Assembly: GCF_002161355.1 (NCBI RefSeq)
Contig: NZ_NFHL01000001.1
Span: 744,001 to 808,000, forward strand
Length of the DNA stretch: 64,000 nt
Source of the DNA: Lachnoclostridium sp. An76
Lineage (GTDB): Bacteria; Bacillota; Clostridia; Lachnospirales; Lachnospiraceae
Direction: 5' to 3'
Below the pieces are notes generated by a model that saw nothing but the letters and a program-made list of their open reading frames with translations, did no database searches and was not told where the DNA came from. Positions 26,011 to 35,023 of this stretch are shown here, one piece after another. The stretch's first letter is position 1. The number at the start of each line of letters is the position of its first letter. The position numbers were made by a program, and so were the translations under genes.

Positions 26011-26814
26011 CTATTTTCCCTCCGCCAGGATCGAAGCCATCTCACGGCGGATCAGGACCTCTGCCAGATGCCGCCTGTACTCTGCGCTTCCTCTCATATT
26101 TGTCCCATATGTAAACTCCGACGCCGCCTGGCGCGCATAATCCGCGATCATATCCTCAGACGCGTCCGCCGGGATCTCCCACTGCTTCTCCAAAAGAGCC
26201 GCCTTCATCGGCCTTGCGCCGACAGAAAAATACCAGGTCTCTTTCCCATGCACCATACCCGTGACCACAGAGCAGGCGATCACAGGGAAATCCGTCTTCG
26301 TCTGCCGGATGGACTCATAGCGGAACTTTCTCTTGCTTTTTCTCACGATCACTGAGAGCAGGATATCCTTATCCGGCTTCCTGTTGACAAATTCAGAAAG
26401 GCGGATCGTCCCTCCGTCATACAGCTCCACAAATGTATCCAGCGCCAGGAACGCGGTCAGCACATCCGAAAATCCGAATCTTCCGTAGATGCTCCCTCCC
26501 ACGGTCGCCTGGTTCCGAAACTGTACTCCCACGATATGCCGTACTGACTCTGCGATCCCATCGCCGTACATCTCTCTGAGCGCTTCACACTCTTCGATCT
26601 GCCGCAGGGTGCACATGGCGCCGATCTTGATCACATTGTCCGATTCCTCGATCTGATCCAGCCCTAATCCCGACAGATCGATCACTGTCTTGACCTTCGC
26701 ATTCCCCAGGCGCATCCACATCATGCCTCCCATAACACGGCTGCTTCGCGCCTGATTCAGCTCATACGCCTCCTCCAGCGTCTTTGCTTTTACATAATTA
26801 CTGATCGTAAGCAC
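26011..26814 (-). CDS. Molybdenum hydroxylase FAD-binding subunit
   Basis: A 267-residue medium subunit (CO dehydrogenase flavoprotein type). VMGGMMWMRLGNAKVKTVIDLSGLGLD and the FAD-binding ATVGGSIYGRFGFSDVLTAFLALD are visible, with the CODH C-terminal domain after residue 170. GTG start with AGGAGAG upstream. First gene of the operon, fed by the promoter at 26952-26980. Confidence 0.92.
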   Translation of the reverse strand: MLTISNYVKAKTLEEAYELNQARSSRVMGGMMWMRLGNAKVKTVIDLSGLGLDQIEESDNVIKIGAMCTLRQIEECEALREMYGDGIAESVRHIVGVQFRNQATVGGSIYGRFGFSDVLTAFLALDTFVELYDGGTIRLSEFVNRKPDKDILLSVIVRKSKRKFRYESIRQTKTDFPVIACSVVTGMVHGKETWYFSVGARPMKAALLEKQWEIPADASEDMIADYARQAASEFTYGTNMRGSAEYRRHLAEVLIRREMASILAEGK

Positions 26815-26951
26815 AATGGCTCTCCTTTCTCAACTCTGCCGCGCAGTTATCCCCGGCAGATCCCGTAATGTCAGTCAAAATTGTGTCTCTCGCAAAACTG
26901 CGTAAAAAAAGTGCAAATGAGGTTCCGGTCATTCACACTTTCAGCGGTCTA

Positions 26952-26980
26952 ATCTTACCACAAACCGCGCGTATTGTCAA
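26952..26980 (-). promoter_or_regulatory. Promoter of the molybdenum hydroxylase operon
   Basis: On the minus strand TTGACA, 17 bases, TAAGAT. It leaves a leader of about 130 bases containing an imperfect hairpin near 26910-26940; I do not recognise a riboswitch there. Confidence 0.75.
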
Positions 26981-27021
26981 AGGATAGGGCACCTTTTTCT
27001 TCTCTGTTCCCGCCAAAACAG

Positions 27022-27050
27022 TTGACAGCTTTCCCTGCCGGTGTTATGAT
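27022..27050 (+). promoter_or_regulatory. Promoter of the dapA riboswitch transcript
   Basis: TTGACA, 17 bases, TATGAT, ending 16 bases before the riboswitch P1 stem. Confidence 0.85.
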
Positions 27051-27066
27051 TTTTTTAAATATAGAA

Positions 27067-27235
27067 ACGGAGATAGAGGTCGCATTTTTCATAAGTAAGA
27101 CGGCGGATGTGCCAGGCACATGAGAAGCCGCCTGAAAGGGGAAGATGCCGAAGGGAGAAAGCGCCTGGAGCTTTGTCCCTGGGCATGGCGTGAATAACGG
27201 CATGACTGTCATCGCAGGATGGAGAGCTATCTGAT
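27067..27235 (+). promoter_or_regulatory. Lysine riboswitch (L box)
   Basis: The conserved lysine-aptamer segments appear in order: AGATAGAGGTCGCA, AAGTAAGACGG, GAAAGGGGAAGATGCCGAAG, CCCTGGGCATG, GCATGACTGTCATCGCAG and GGAGAGCTATCTG. P1 is AGATAG (27071-27076) with CTATCT (27227-27232). A terminator follows 20 bases later, so lysine binding should stop transcription before dapA. Confidence 0.93.
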
Positions 27236-27252
27236 ATACAGTGTGTATATTT

Positions 27253-27283
27253 CGAGACGGCGCATCTTGCCGTTTCTTTTATT
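27253..27283 (+). terminator. Riboswitch-controlled terminator before dapA
   Basis: GAGACGGC pairs with GCCGTTTC around a short loop and is followed by TTTTATTG. It lies between the lysine aptamer and the dapA ribosome site, the expected expression platform. Confidence 0.85.
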
Positions 27284-27320
27284 GTTTACTATATTCCATT
27301 ATCAAGAGGAGGAAGAAAGA

Positions 27321-28205
27321 ATGGCAATTTTTAAGGGCGCAGGCGTAGCGATCGTTACTCCTATGAAAGAAAACCTGGAGATCAACTATGACAAACTGGA
27401 TGAGATGCTCGAAGAGCAGATCGCCGGAGGCACGGACGCCATCATCATCTGCGGCACCACCGGCGAGTCCGCTACCATGACCGAAGCTGAACACAGCGAA
27501 GCGATCCGCTTCACTGTTGAGCGGGTAAACCACAGGATCCCGGTCATCGCGGGCACCGGCTCCAACTGCACAAGGACAGCAGTCGAACTCTCCAAAGAAG
27601 CGGAAAAAGACGGGGCTGACGGACTCCTGCTCGTGACTCCTTACTATAACAAAGCGACTCAGAACGGTCTGATCGCACACTACACACAGATCTGCCGCGA
27701 GGTAAAGCTCCCTGCGATCCTCTATAACGTACCGAGCCGCACCGGCTGCAATATCCAGCCGAAGACACTGGCGCAGCTCGTAAAAAATGTTGACAATATC
27801 GTAGGCGTAAAAGAGGCTTCCGGAAATATCGGTGCAGTGGCGCAGATCATGCATCTCTGCGACGGAAATATCGACCTGTACTCCGGAAATGACGACCAGG
27901 TCGTACCGCTGCTGTCCCTGGGCGGCATCGGCGTGATCTCCGTCCTGTCCAATGTGGCGCCTGCTTATGTGCATGACATGGTCTACAGATATCTTTCCGG
28001 AGATGTAGAAGGCAGCTGCAAGATGCAGCTCGACGCTCTTCCGATGTGCGACGCACTCTTCTGCGAGGTCAATCCGATCCCGGTCAAAGCTGCCCTGAAC
28101 CTGATGGGCAAAGAAGTGGGACCGCTGAGAGCCCCGCTGACAGAGATCGAGCCCGCGCACAGAGAGCAGCTTGAGAAGGCGATGAAAGACTTTGGCCTTC
28201 TGTAA
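27321..28205 (+). CDS. dapA: 4-hydroxy-tetrahydrodipicolinate synthase
   Basis: A 294-residue aldolase-type enzyme, the first step of lysine and diaminopimelate (and spore dipicolinate) synthesis, condensing pyruvate with aspartate semialdehyde. ICGTTGESATMTEAEH, the Tyr in LLLVTPYYNKATQNGL, and the Schiff-base Lys in NIVGVKEASGNIG are present. The ATG at 27321 has AGAGGAGG just upstream; reading frames starting earlier overlap the riboswitch and are not real. Controlled by the lysine riboswitch. Confidence 0.97.
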   Translation: MAIFKGAGVAIVTPMKENLEINYDKLDEMLEEQIAGGTDAIIICGTTGESATMTEAEHSEAIRFTVERVNHRIPVIAGTGSNCTRTAVELSKEAEKDGADGLLLVTPYYNKATQNGLIAHYTQICREVKLPAILYNVPSRTGCNIQPKTLAQLVKNVDNIVGVKEASGNIGAVAQIMHLCDGNIDLYSGNDDQVVPLLSLGGIGVISVLSNVAPAYVHDMVYRYLSGDVEGSCKMQLDALPMCDALFCEVNPIPVKAALNLMGKEVGPLRAPLTEIEPAHREQLEKAMKDFGLL

Positions 28206-28271
28206 AAAGCTGTAACCCTATAAAATCTGGGATCCTGTAAGAATCTGCGATCCTGCGAAAATCCACAATAG

Positions 28272-28331
28272 AAAAGCAGCGTGGTCTCCGCCGGGAGAAT
28301 GTTCCCCCGGCGGGCCGCCGCTGCTTTTTTC
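28272..28331 (+). terminator. Strong bidirectional terminator after dapA
   Basis: A long GC-rich hairpin (AAAAGCAGCG with CGCTGCTTTT outside, CCGCCGGG with CCCGGCGG inside) followed by TTTTTT. The A run on its left lets it also stop the minus-strand gene that converges on it. Confidence 0.88.
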
Positions 28332-28341
28332 TTATCCTTCC

Positions 28342-30175
28342 TTATCCTTCGACCACCGTGACCTTCACGAATGTCCCCTCCTGTCCGCAGGCATAGACCT
28401 GCCCGTCATCCTGCAGGACATATGTCCGGAATGTATGATAAGTATCCATATCTGTGGGTGCCGAAGCAACGCTCAGATATCCCTGGTATTCCTGTTCATC
28501 ATAAAACGCCAGCCTGTCCAGCCATACCATCCGCACATTTTCCCTCACCTGGGTCGGTTCGGTAAAGTTCTCTGCCACATGGCTGTCCACTCCGCACTGC
28601 TGGCTGCTGTTGTCACCCCACATCCAGAGCGAACCGTCACTGCGGATCACTGCCATAGTGCTCTCTCCGGCATCTGCGTAAACCGCATGATCCATGACCT
28701 GCTCAAATCCATCATATTCCCGGATCACATTTCCATCCCCATCGCACAGACGCCCCGCGCACCAGACAGTCCCATCCGCTTTCAGGACGATCATCCCGTA
28801 AGGACTGCATTTTACATACTGTACATCACTCATCAGCTCCACAGCCACACAGCAAGCGCCTGCTGCCGGGAGATTCCCCGTCCCCATCAGCACCCCGCCG
28901 TCCGTCAGATAGACCATAAATTCTTTTCCAAGGGATACATGGCAGACATCCCGCGCTACCTCCACCTCGCGGTAAAATCCCTTTGCCGTGATATCTGCTT
29001 CCGTCGTCCCGTTCCCCAGCTCTCCGTGCTCATTGGCAGATGAAGCGCTGCCTTGTCCGGCGTGGTCACGTAGACCGGCTCCCTGCTGCCCTGTTCCCCA
29101 AAGCCGGCCGCCCCGTCCGAACGATCCGCCCCGTCTGCTGCCTTCCCGGCCGTCTTACTGTCTGCATCTGTACCGTCTGTCCCGCTTCCGGCTGCGTTTC
29201 CTCTGTCCGTGCTCCACATACCGTTACTCCACGTGTCAGTGTTCCTTCCATCCTCCTGATAAAAATCTACTCCGTTTTCTACGGCCGTGACTGCTGCCGT
29301 AAAGAACCCAAAGCACAACAACGGCAGGAATGTCCGAAAGATTTCCCCCGCTTTCTGAGGTTCCATTTCCACATAAGTGTATTTTCTTCCCGCATATTTC
29401 TGGCAGAGCGCCCGCACCTGCCCGGTCTCTTCCTCTGTCAGGCTTTTCTTTGACAGATAGATCCGTCCGATCACAAAATACCCCTGTCCTTCCAGGATCC
29501 TGCGGATCTGATCCCTGCTATCCTGGAGAGGCCGCCGCTGCCTGACAGCGCGCAGCGGATCAGGTAAGCCGCGCATGCCCCGATGACCCACAGTCTGGTC
29601 TCTGTATAGTAAAAGGAAGTACTGTTTTTCACATAATCCAGATAGTCTCCATGGATTTCTCTCTGCCTGTGCGCTGCGTCCTCCGAAGCTTCCTGCCCGG
29701 AGAGTACCAGGCTGATCCCCTCTTCCTCCTCCACGGACACAATGTCATTATAGTACCAGGTGCTCCGGTGTCCCTTTTTATCTTCCGTCACCAGGCAGTC
29801 CGCTGCAAAAAACCCTGCAAACCACCCTGTTTCATACTTTCTGATCTTCGCTGCATACAGTTTCCCTGTCATGCTGCTGTGCCACTTAACCGCTCCCGCC
29901 AGCGGCAGTATCGTAAAGATCGCAGTGCTGAGCACCCCTTTGAGCAGTGCAGTCAAAAACGCATATCCCCTGCTCCCTCCGAGAGCTGCATACCGATCCC
30001 CATCCGGACCCGCCGCAAAAAGTATGGCGTCAAGCACACTGACTGCAAAAAGAAACAGTACCACGATCAAAACTGTCAGGCTTCGGTTTTTCCCTTTTCT
30101 CCCCTCAAATCTCTGCCGGAAATTTCCCGGGACCGGATCACAGATAAAATCCGGCCGTCTTGTCATCTCTTCCAT
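28342..30175 (-). pseudogene. Membrane-anchored RCC1-repeat protein, split by two frameshifts
   Basis: Three minus-strand frames together read as one protein of about 610 residues. Part 1 (30175 to about 29540): start MEEMTRRPDFICDP, membrane helices and a soluble region. Near 29540 the sense moves to another frame (DQIRRILEGQGYFVIGRIYL and on through a low-complexity Asp/Ala/Gly stretch). Between about 29160 and 29060 it moves again to the frame giving GNGTTEADITAKGFYREVEV and then RCC1-like repeats (DGTVWCAGRLC, DGSLWMWGDNSS, DGQVYACGQEG). The last part contains its own ATG at 28965 but with no ribosome site. It could be a true pseudogene or two sequencing indels in G-rich runs. The function of the intact form is unknown. 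Confidence 0.7.
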
Positions 30176-30243
30176 CGCTGTCCTCCCGTATCTGCTCTGA
30201 CTGATACACTGTGGATCTCATTTTCCGACCACACTGTTCTATT

Positions 30244-31956
30244 CTAATATGCTTCTTCCCCGGGCACGAAGAAATGGTAATCCTCATTCCCCGCCGTATC
30301 CCGTTCCATTGCCATTGCCGGGGCATCCAGCCCCACCGCGGGATCCGTATCAAAGCCCACCCAGGCGAGCAGATACGCCCCCTCGCCCTTCATGATCCGG
30401 AACGTAGTCTCCATCTCCGATGTGGAAGTCTCCCCGCCGCCGGAATCGCTGCCATAAGTAATCTTCTCTTTGACTCTGACCGCGCAGTCATAACTGTCCC
30501 CTGCCAGAAGTTCCATATGGAGAATCTGGCAGTCCACATCCACGCCGTTCACCGCCAGAAGCTTATACCGCTCCTCCAGCCCGCATCTCGCGATCCAGAA
30601 TATGTCCTCCTCATCTGTCACAACCCTGATGCCGCCATAAGCATCCGACTCATACCGGCTGAGCGCAGGATCTTCTCTGAGTGTCTGCTTCATCCTGTCC
30701 CGGAGCGCTTCCCCGTTTTCCTCTTTTGACGGCGTCTCCGCGCTCTCCATATCCGCCCCGTCCGGCATAGCTGTCCGTGTAAAATATATTGGCGCTGATT
30801 TTTCCATTGTCACCTTGCAAAGGGCTATCGTGCCGGATTCCACTACATCTGTAACATCTCCCACCACACAGTCGTCCAAAAGCACAAGGGTCCACTGAGG
30901 AAGCCCGTTCTCGCAGAGAGCGATGGCAAGTGTCCCGAACTGTACGCAGTCATCCACTTCATAGACCTGCTCTCCATCTGACGGCGATACCACAGTAATC
31001 CCCTCCGGGCCGGTGGTCAGCTCCCATCCCGCGGTGTTCTTCCCTTCCGCGCTCCATCCGCCCTGTACAACATTGTAGACATAATAGGTAGTGATACCGC
31101 TCCCCCTGTCTCCGTAGGTCATGACATACTGATGGACCTGTCCGTCATCCGGGGACTGGTAAGTCACCGCGCAGGCGTCATCCGCCAGCCACTGCAGTTT
31201 CATATCCGCCTCGGCTGTATAGGGAAACGCATCGGACATCCGGGCAAACCAGAGGATCTGGTTCTGATAAGTAGTCACCCTGCCTGTGCTTCTCTCATAC
31301 TTCAGCACCGTCATATGCCCGTCCGGCGAAATGCTCAGGATGCTCTTCCTCGCCTCCGGCCGGACAGCAGTACAGATCCCTGCCGACAGCAGAAGGACCA
31401 ATACAACCGCTACGATCCCCACGCACAGGATGCGCTGTTTTTTATTCCGCAGAAGAAGACAGAGTCCGCAGGCAGCCATCAGGATGCTGATCCCGAAAAA
31501 CAGGTACGGAAGCCAGTCAATGATGTACTCAAACGTGCTCTGTCTGCTTACATACAGATAGGCCGCATGCATGCACACAGTCAGCACCAGGGGAAGGAAA
31601 AGCAGCCCCGCCAGGATCCGCCTCACAAGCTTTTGTCCCGGGTGTTTTCCCGGGCAGGGGCTCTCACAATGCTCCATGTTTCCGCTCATCATCCCCGGCG
31701 CTCTCATTTCCGGCTCCGGCTTGTGCAGGGAGATTCCTTTTCTTTCCTCTGCATACTCCCCGGCGAGCAGCTCATCCACGCTGACTTCCAGTATCTCGCT
31801 TAACTTCTTCAGCATACTGACGTCCGGCATCCCGCCGCCGGTCTCCCACTTTGACACAGCCTTATTCGTCACTCCGAGCCGTTCCGCCAGCTCCTTCTGC
31901 GTCAGCCCTATTGCTTTTCTTCTTTCTGAAATAAACTGCCCAGTCCTGTTTTCCAT
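30244..31956 (-). CDS. XRE-family regulator with membrane and extracytoplasmic domains
   Basis: A 570-residue protein. The N-terminal helix-turn-helix (ISERRKAIGLTQKELAERLG, then VTNKAVSKWETGGGMPDVSM) is followed by a linker, three membrane helices (about residues 100-205) and a 360-residue outer domain of beta-rich segments without a motif I know. This layout suggests a one-component membrane sensor. The ATG at 31956 has AGAGGAGG upstream; the longer frame to 32190 has no ribosome site and enters element D. The downstream RCC1 gene is 68 bases away and may be a target or partner. Confidence 0.82.
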   Translation of the reverse strand: MENRTGQFISERRKAIGLTQKELAERLGVTNKAVSKWETGGGMPDVSMLKKLSEILEVSVDELLAGEYAEERKGISLHKPEPEMRAPGMMSGNMEHCESPCPGKHPGQKLVRRILAGLLFLPLVLTVCMHAAYLYVSRQSTFEYIIDWLPYLFFGISILMAACGLCLLLRNKKQRILCVGIVAVVLVLLLSAGICTAVRPEARKSILSISPDGHMTVLKYERSTGRVTTYQNQILWFARMSDAFPYTAEADMKLQWLADDACAVTYQSPDDGQVHQYVMTYGDRGSGITTYYVYNVVQGGWSAEGKNTAGWELTTGPEGITVVSPSDGEQVYEVDDCVQFGTLAIALCENGLPQWTLVLLDDCVVGDVTDVVESGTIALCKVTMEKSAPIYFTRTAMPDGADMESAETPSKEENGEALRDRMKQTLREDPALSRYESDAYGGIRVVTDEEDIFWIARCGLEERYKLLAVNGVDVDCQILHMELLAGDSYDCAVRVKEKITYGSDSGGGETSTSEMETTFRIMKGEGAYLLAWVGFDTDPAVGLDAPAMAMERDTAGNEDYHFFVPGEEAY

Positions 31957-32116
31957 CCTGCTGCCTCCTCTGATGTATTTTCCTCTTCCTGACATAGGTA
32001 TCGAAAAATTTCCGTTTTCCGGATTTTTCATACATCTTATCCCAAGGCCTGGGGTTTTGCAATACACGCGCTGATGACCCCAGTCCACGGAGCGTAGAAC
32101 CGGCGGAATAGCGGCA

Positions 32117-32481
32117 TTTAATCTGTATTTGTGGGGGAGCCTTCCGTCTTGAGCAAAACCAGAAAACAGCGAAGCGCCTTTTTCGAACACCTTTCAGCGC
32201 GGGGATATGGGTGGTTGAGGCGACTTCGGAATGAAGCTTAGTATAACTAAAAATCCGGAACTATGCGTTGAAACTGGCAGGGGGGATTGTCTGAGGCGAA
32301 GCCGAGTTGCCGCCTGCCAGTTTCTGCTTTTAGCATAGTTCCGGATTTTGTAGTTATACTTGCCTCATGGAGCGGAGCCGAGGCCAGCCATATCATCGAG
32401 CTGAATACGTCTTCTATAACCGCGCTTCACTGTTTTCGTCCATTTAGCCAATCAGCTGGCTCCCCCGCAAATACAGATTTC
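32117..32481 (+). repeat. Palindromic element D
   Basis: Near-complete copy. Ends: AATCTGTATTTGTGGGGGAG and its counterpart GGCTCCCCCGCAAATACAG. Both halves carry GAAAACAG.GAAGCGC and TTCAGC blocks that mirror each other. The apical stem AAAATCCGGAACTATGC (32250-32266) pairs perfectly with 32333-32349 and continues outward through AGTATAACTA/TAGTTATACT. It separates two minus-strand genes, so it is not confined to convergent pairs. Confidence 0.9.
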
Positions 32482-32487
32482 ATAATC

Positions 32488-33357
32488 TTAGCGTTTCTTC
32501 CCATAGGACACCAGCCCTACCACTCCCGGTCCTGCATGTGTCCCGATACTCGGGCTTACATCATTGATGATGACATTTGTAAAACCAAGCTCTTTCACCA
32601 TATCTGCCACACTCTTTGCCTCATCATAGCAGTCACCGTGGAGCACGCACACCAGCCTGTCTTTTCCATAATGGTCCAGGTCCAGGGATGCCTCCATTCG
32701 GCTCACCAGAGTTTTAAGTGATTTCTTGCGTCCGCGCACCGTACCGTCGGACTTCAGCTCTCCTGTGGAAGTCACGGCCAGGATGGGCTTGATGTTTACA
32801 AGGCTGCCCACCACAGCCGTAGTCTTTGAGACCCTCCCTCCCCTCTGAAGGTGGTTCAGGTCATTTACTGTAAATGACACATTGACATGCTCGCGCTCTT
32901 CCATGAGCACATCATATACCTCGTCCATCGTCTTTCCTGCTTTCCAGAGCTCCACCGCGCGATAGACAGATACACCCTCCCCGAGCGACGCGTTCAGGGA
33001 ATCGAATACAACGATCCTGCGGTCTGGATAGTCTTCCATAAGCTCGTTTGCCGTCATCATGACATTGTTACAGCTCCCACTCAGCGCGCTGGAAAATGCA
33101 ATATGCAGGATATCTTTTCCTTCTTTCAGGATCTTCTCAAAACGCTCCCGGATCACTGCCGGATTGTTTGCCATGGACTTCGGCAGCTCACCGGTCCTCA
33201 TCGTCTCATAAAATTCATGGGGCTCCATATTCAGTTCATCCCCGTAAACCGTATCGCCAAACGCGTAATACTGGGGAATGACTGTAAGATCGTTCTCTTT
33301 AATGAATTCAGGCAGAACGTCTGAATTAGAATCCGTGGTGATCACATAATCTGCCAT
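32488..33357 (-). CDS. DegV-family fatty acid-binding protein
   Basis: A 289-residue protein. DegV (FakB-like) proteins bind a fatty acid and present it to the FakA kinase for phospholipid synthesis. ITTDSNSDVLPEF at the start, AFSSALSGSCNNVMM, VFDSLNASLGEGV and the C-terminal GTHAGPGVVGLV are family motifs. The ATG at 33357 has CAGGAGG nine bases upstream. The stop codon lies six bases beyond element D. Confidence 0.92.
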   Translation of the reverse strand: MADYVITTDSNSDVLPEFIKENDLTVIPQYYAFGDTVYGDELNMEPHEFYETMRTGELPKSMANNPAVIRERFEKILKEGKDILHIAFSSALSGSCNNVMMTANELMEDYPDRRIVVFDSLNASLGEGVSVYRAVELWKAGKTMDEVYDVLMEEREHVNVSFTVNDLNHLQRGGRVSKTTAVVGSLVNIKPILAVTSTGELKSDGTVRGRKKSLKTLVSRMEASLDLDHYGKDRLVCVLHGDCYDEAKSVADMVKELGFTNVIINDVSPSIGTHAGPGVVGLVSYGKKR

Positions 33358-33488
33358 AATTTTCCTCCTGTTCATCTCGTTCATTTTTATCGGACAGACT
33401 GTCCCGCATCGAAGACCATTATATCAGGACGGCAAAAAAACAGCAAGGACAGAGGAGCAAAATCTCTCCTCTTCCCCTGCTCTCAGCA

Positions 33489-34064
33489 TCACTTTTCACG
33501 ATCGATATATTTGATCACTTTTGCCGGGACTCCACCGACTACAGCTCCTTTTGGAACGTCCTTGTTTACCACAGCACCTGCGGCGATGACCGCATTGTCG
33601 CCCACAGTTACTCCCGGAAGGATTGTCGCGTGGGAACCGATCCACACGCCGTTTCCTATATGGATCGGCAGCGGATAATTACTGCTCCGGTCATCAGGCC
33701 TCTGCCCGTGATTGATCGTGGCAAATACTACATAAGAACCGATCAGCACATTATCCCCTATATATATCCCTCCGTGATCCTGGAAATGGCATCCGCAGTT
33801 GATAAATACATTCTTTCCTAAGTAAATATTTTTCCCGCACTCCGTATAAAAAGGCGGAAACATGGAAAATGAATCATCAACCGGTTTTCCTATGATTTTT
33901 GAAAACAGCCGTCTCATCTCTTCCGGTTCATGGTATGATCCATTGAGCTCTGCTGTCTCCTTCAGGGCTTCCGCTGCAAGTTCATGCATCAGTAAATGCA
34001 TCTCTGACCTGCCTGTGACAGGATTGCCCCGGCGCAGATATTCTAAAAATCCTTCTCTTTCCAT
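33489..34064 (-). CDS. Sugar O-acetyltransferase (maltose/galactoside type)
   Basis: A 191-residue left-handed beta-helix acetyltransferase (LacA/Maa type). The N-terminal helical segment is followed by hexapeptide repeats (YLGKNVFINCGCHFQD, IGDNVLIGSYVVFATINHGQ, WIGSHATILPGVTVGDNAVI). The His in TINHGQRPDD is in the expected catalytic region. It transfers acetyl from acetyl-CoA to a sugar hydroxyl. GGAGG lies nine bases before the ATG at 34064. Confidence 0.9.
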   Translation of the reverse strand: MEREGFLEYLRRGNPVTGRSEMHLLMHELAAEALKETAELNGSYHEPEEMRRLFSKIIGKPVDDSFSMFPPFYTECGKNIYLGKNVFINCGCHFQDHGGIYIGDNVLIGSYVVFATINHGQRPDDRSSNYPLPIHIGNGVWIGSHATILPGVTVGDNAVIAAGAVVNKDVPKGAVVGGVPAKVIKYIDREK

Positions 34065-34225
34065 AATGTACAACCTCCATTGACAAGTATAGCGCTTTAT
34101 ATTATGAAAATCTAATATTTAATTTCTATGTCTTACTATTACTAAAACAAATGAATTCACGATAATCCTGTTATCAATTGCTTTTCAATACTATAAAATA
34201 CTTACAAATTCAGAAAAGAAAACAC

Positions 34226-34254
34226 TTGACAAATCTCACATCCCCAAGTATACT
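34226..34254 (+). promoter_or_regulatory. Promoter of tRNA-Trp
   Basis: TTGACA, 17 bases, TATACT, ending 34 bases before the tRNA. Confidence 0.85.
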
Positions 34255-34288
34255 GAACGAGTGGCTTGCAGATAACAGGTCGCGATAC

Positions 34289-34359
34289 AGGGGATTGGTC
34301 AAATGGTATGATAGGGGTCTCCAAAACCTTTGGTGGGAGTTCGATTCTCTCATCCCCTG
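34289..34359 (+). tRNA. trnW: tRNA-Trp (anticodon CCA)
   Basis: A 71-base cloverleaf. Acceptor AGGGGAT/ATCCCCT, D stem GTCA/TGAT with GG in the loop, anticodon stem GGGGT/ACCTT with loop CTCCAAA (anticodon CCA), T stem GGGAG/CTCTC with loop TTCGATT, and G as discriminator, the base expected for Trp. The 3' CCA is not encoded. It has its own promoter and terminator and stands alone. Confidence 0.92.
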
Positions 34360-34370
34360 CTCCAGGAAGT

Positions 34371-34416
34371 GCCGGAAGCCTTGATTGTTCAAGGGCTCCG
34401 GCGTTTTTCATTTTTT
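34371..34416 (+). terminator. Terminator of tRNA-Trp
   Basis: GCCGGA and GCCTTGA pair with TCAAGG and TCCGGC, followed by GTTTTTCATTTTTT. From here to about 34700 the DNA is AT-rich and I see no supported gene. Confidence 0.88.
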
Positions 34417-34700
34417 GAAAAATTCCTATGTAGTCAAACAGGAATCATTCCTAAAATGAGATAGCATTTTCAATCTGCTTTTCTTTATTTTTCGTTGTTT
34501 TGTTGCTGAAATAATAATTCTTTTTTTATAACTGCTCTCCTCTGTAAATACAAATACTGTAACAGCATGAAATAAAAAAGTACGACAAGTTGTGTATTAT
34601 TTTGGAGTGTAACGTTGAAGATATTATGACACACTATCCAGATGATAATGTCTTTTGATTTATAATAGCCCTGTAAATATTCTTTAATCTCAATCCGTAT

Positions 34701-34729
34701 TTGACAACACAAATTCTCTTTGCTAGAAT
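34701..34729 (+). promoter_or_regulatory. Promoter of the candidate antitoxin RNA
   Basis: TTGACA, 17 bases, TAGAAT, pointing at the small toxin gene from its 3' side. Confidence 0.7.
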
Positions 34730-34735
34730 AATAAT

Positions 34736-34826
34736 AGAAAAGGCACTACCGATAAGCGGTTAGTCCAAAAGTCATTTAGTTACAAAAAGTAACCGTATAC
34801 CTTTGGCGAGGGCGGTTACTTTTTTG
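34736..34826 (+). ncRNA. Candidate antisense antitoxin RNA
   Basis: From the promoter at 34701 a transcript of about 90 bases would end at the hairpin AGTAACCG/CGGTTACT followed by TTTTTT (34785-34826). It is convergent with, and overlaps the last codons of, a 30-residue hydrophobic peptide gene, the arrangement of Bsr/TxpA-type type I antitoxins. It carries GCGGTTAGTCC, which recurs in the toxin leader as the same RNA sequence, and CTACCG, complementary to CGGTAG in that leader. Confidence 0.55.
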
Positions 34827-34908
34827 TGTGATTTATGTATGCAATCAGAATCGTAACAATAATACTAAGTATCATCAGTACGAGGGAGAGCATTTCAAAA
34901 TCGCTCAT
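34816..34908 (-). CDS. Small hydrophobic peptide, probable type I toxin
   Basis: A 30-residue peptide beginning MSDFEMLSLVLMILSI, with one membrane helix and a short basic tail ending HTKK. Size, the N-terminal S-D-F-E-x-L-S-L pattern and the tail resemble BsrG/TxpA-type holin-like toxins. AAAGGAGGGC lies a few bases before the ATG. A promoter at 35024-35052 gives a 108-base leader with a CAGAGGG/CCCTCTG hairpin, and an opposing RNA overlaps the 3' end. Too short for ordinary gene finders. Toxicity is inferred from form only. Confidence 0.62.
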   Translation of the reverse strand: MSDFEMLSLVLMILSIIVTILIAYINHTKK

Positions 34909-35023
34909 AAGTTTGCCCTCCTTTCCGCAGATTTCTCTTTACAGAGATTTCTATGTAATCAGAGGGTTCAGTCCCTCTGTCGAAGGACTAACCGCCTACC
35001 GTTTTTCTAGCAGCGCCTAATTT

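Noticed and set aside
27219..27320. Upstream extension of dapA
   Set aside because: It would translate the riboswitch P1 and terminator; the ATG at 27321 has a proper ribosome site.
28956..29591. Programmed ribosomal frameshift in the RCC1 gene
   Set aside because: No slippery heptamer with a downstream pseudoknot is apparent, and two shifts would be needed; decay or indels are simpler.
32290..32310. Canonical kink-turn in the element apex
   Set aside because: The tandem G-A opposition is there, but the C-stem next to the three-base bulge does not pair cleanly in the four copies, so only a resemblance is reported.
34485..34712. 75-codon minus-strand frame in the AT-rich gap
   Set aside because: No ribosome site, low-complexity composition from AT-rich DNA, and it overlaps the antitoxin RNA promoter.
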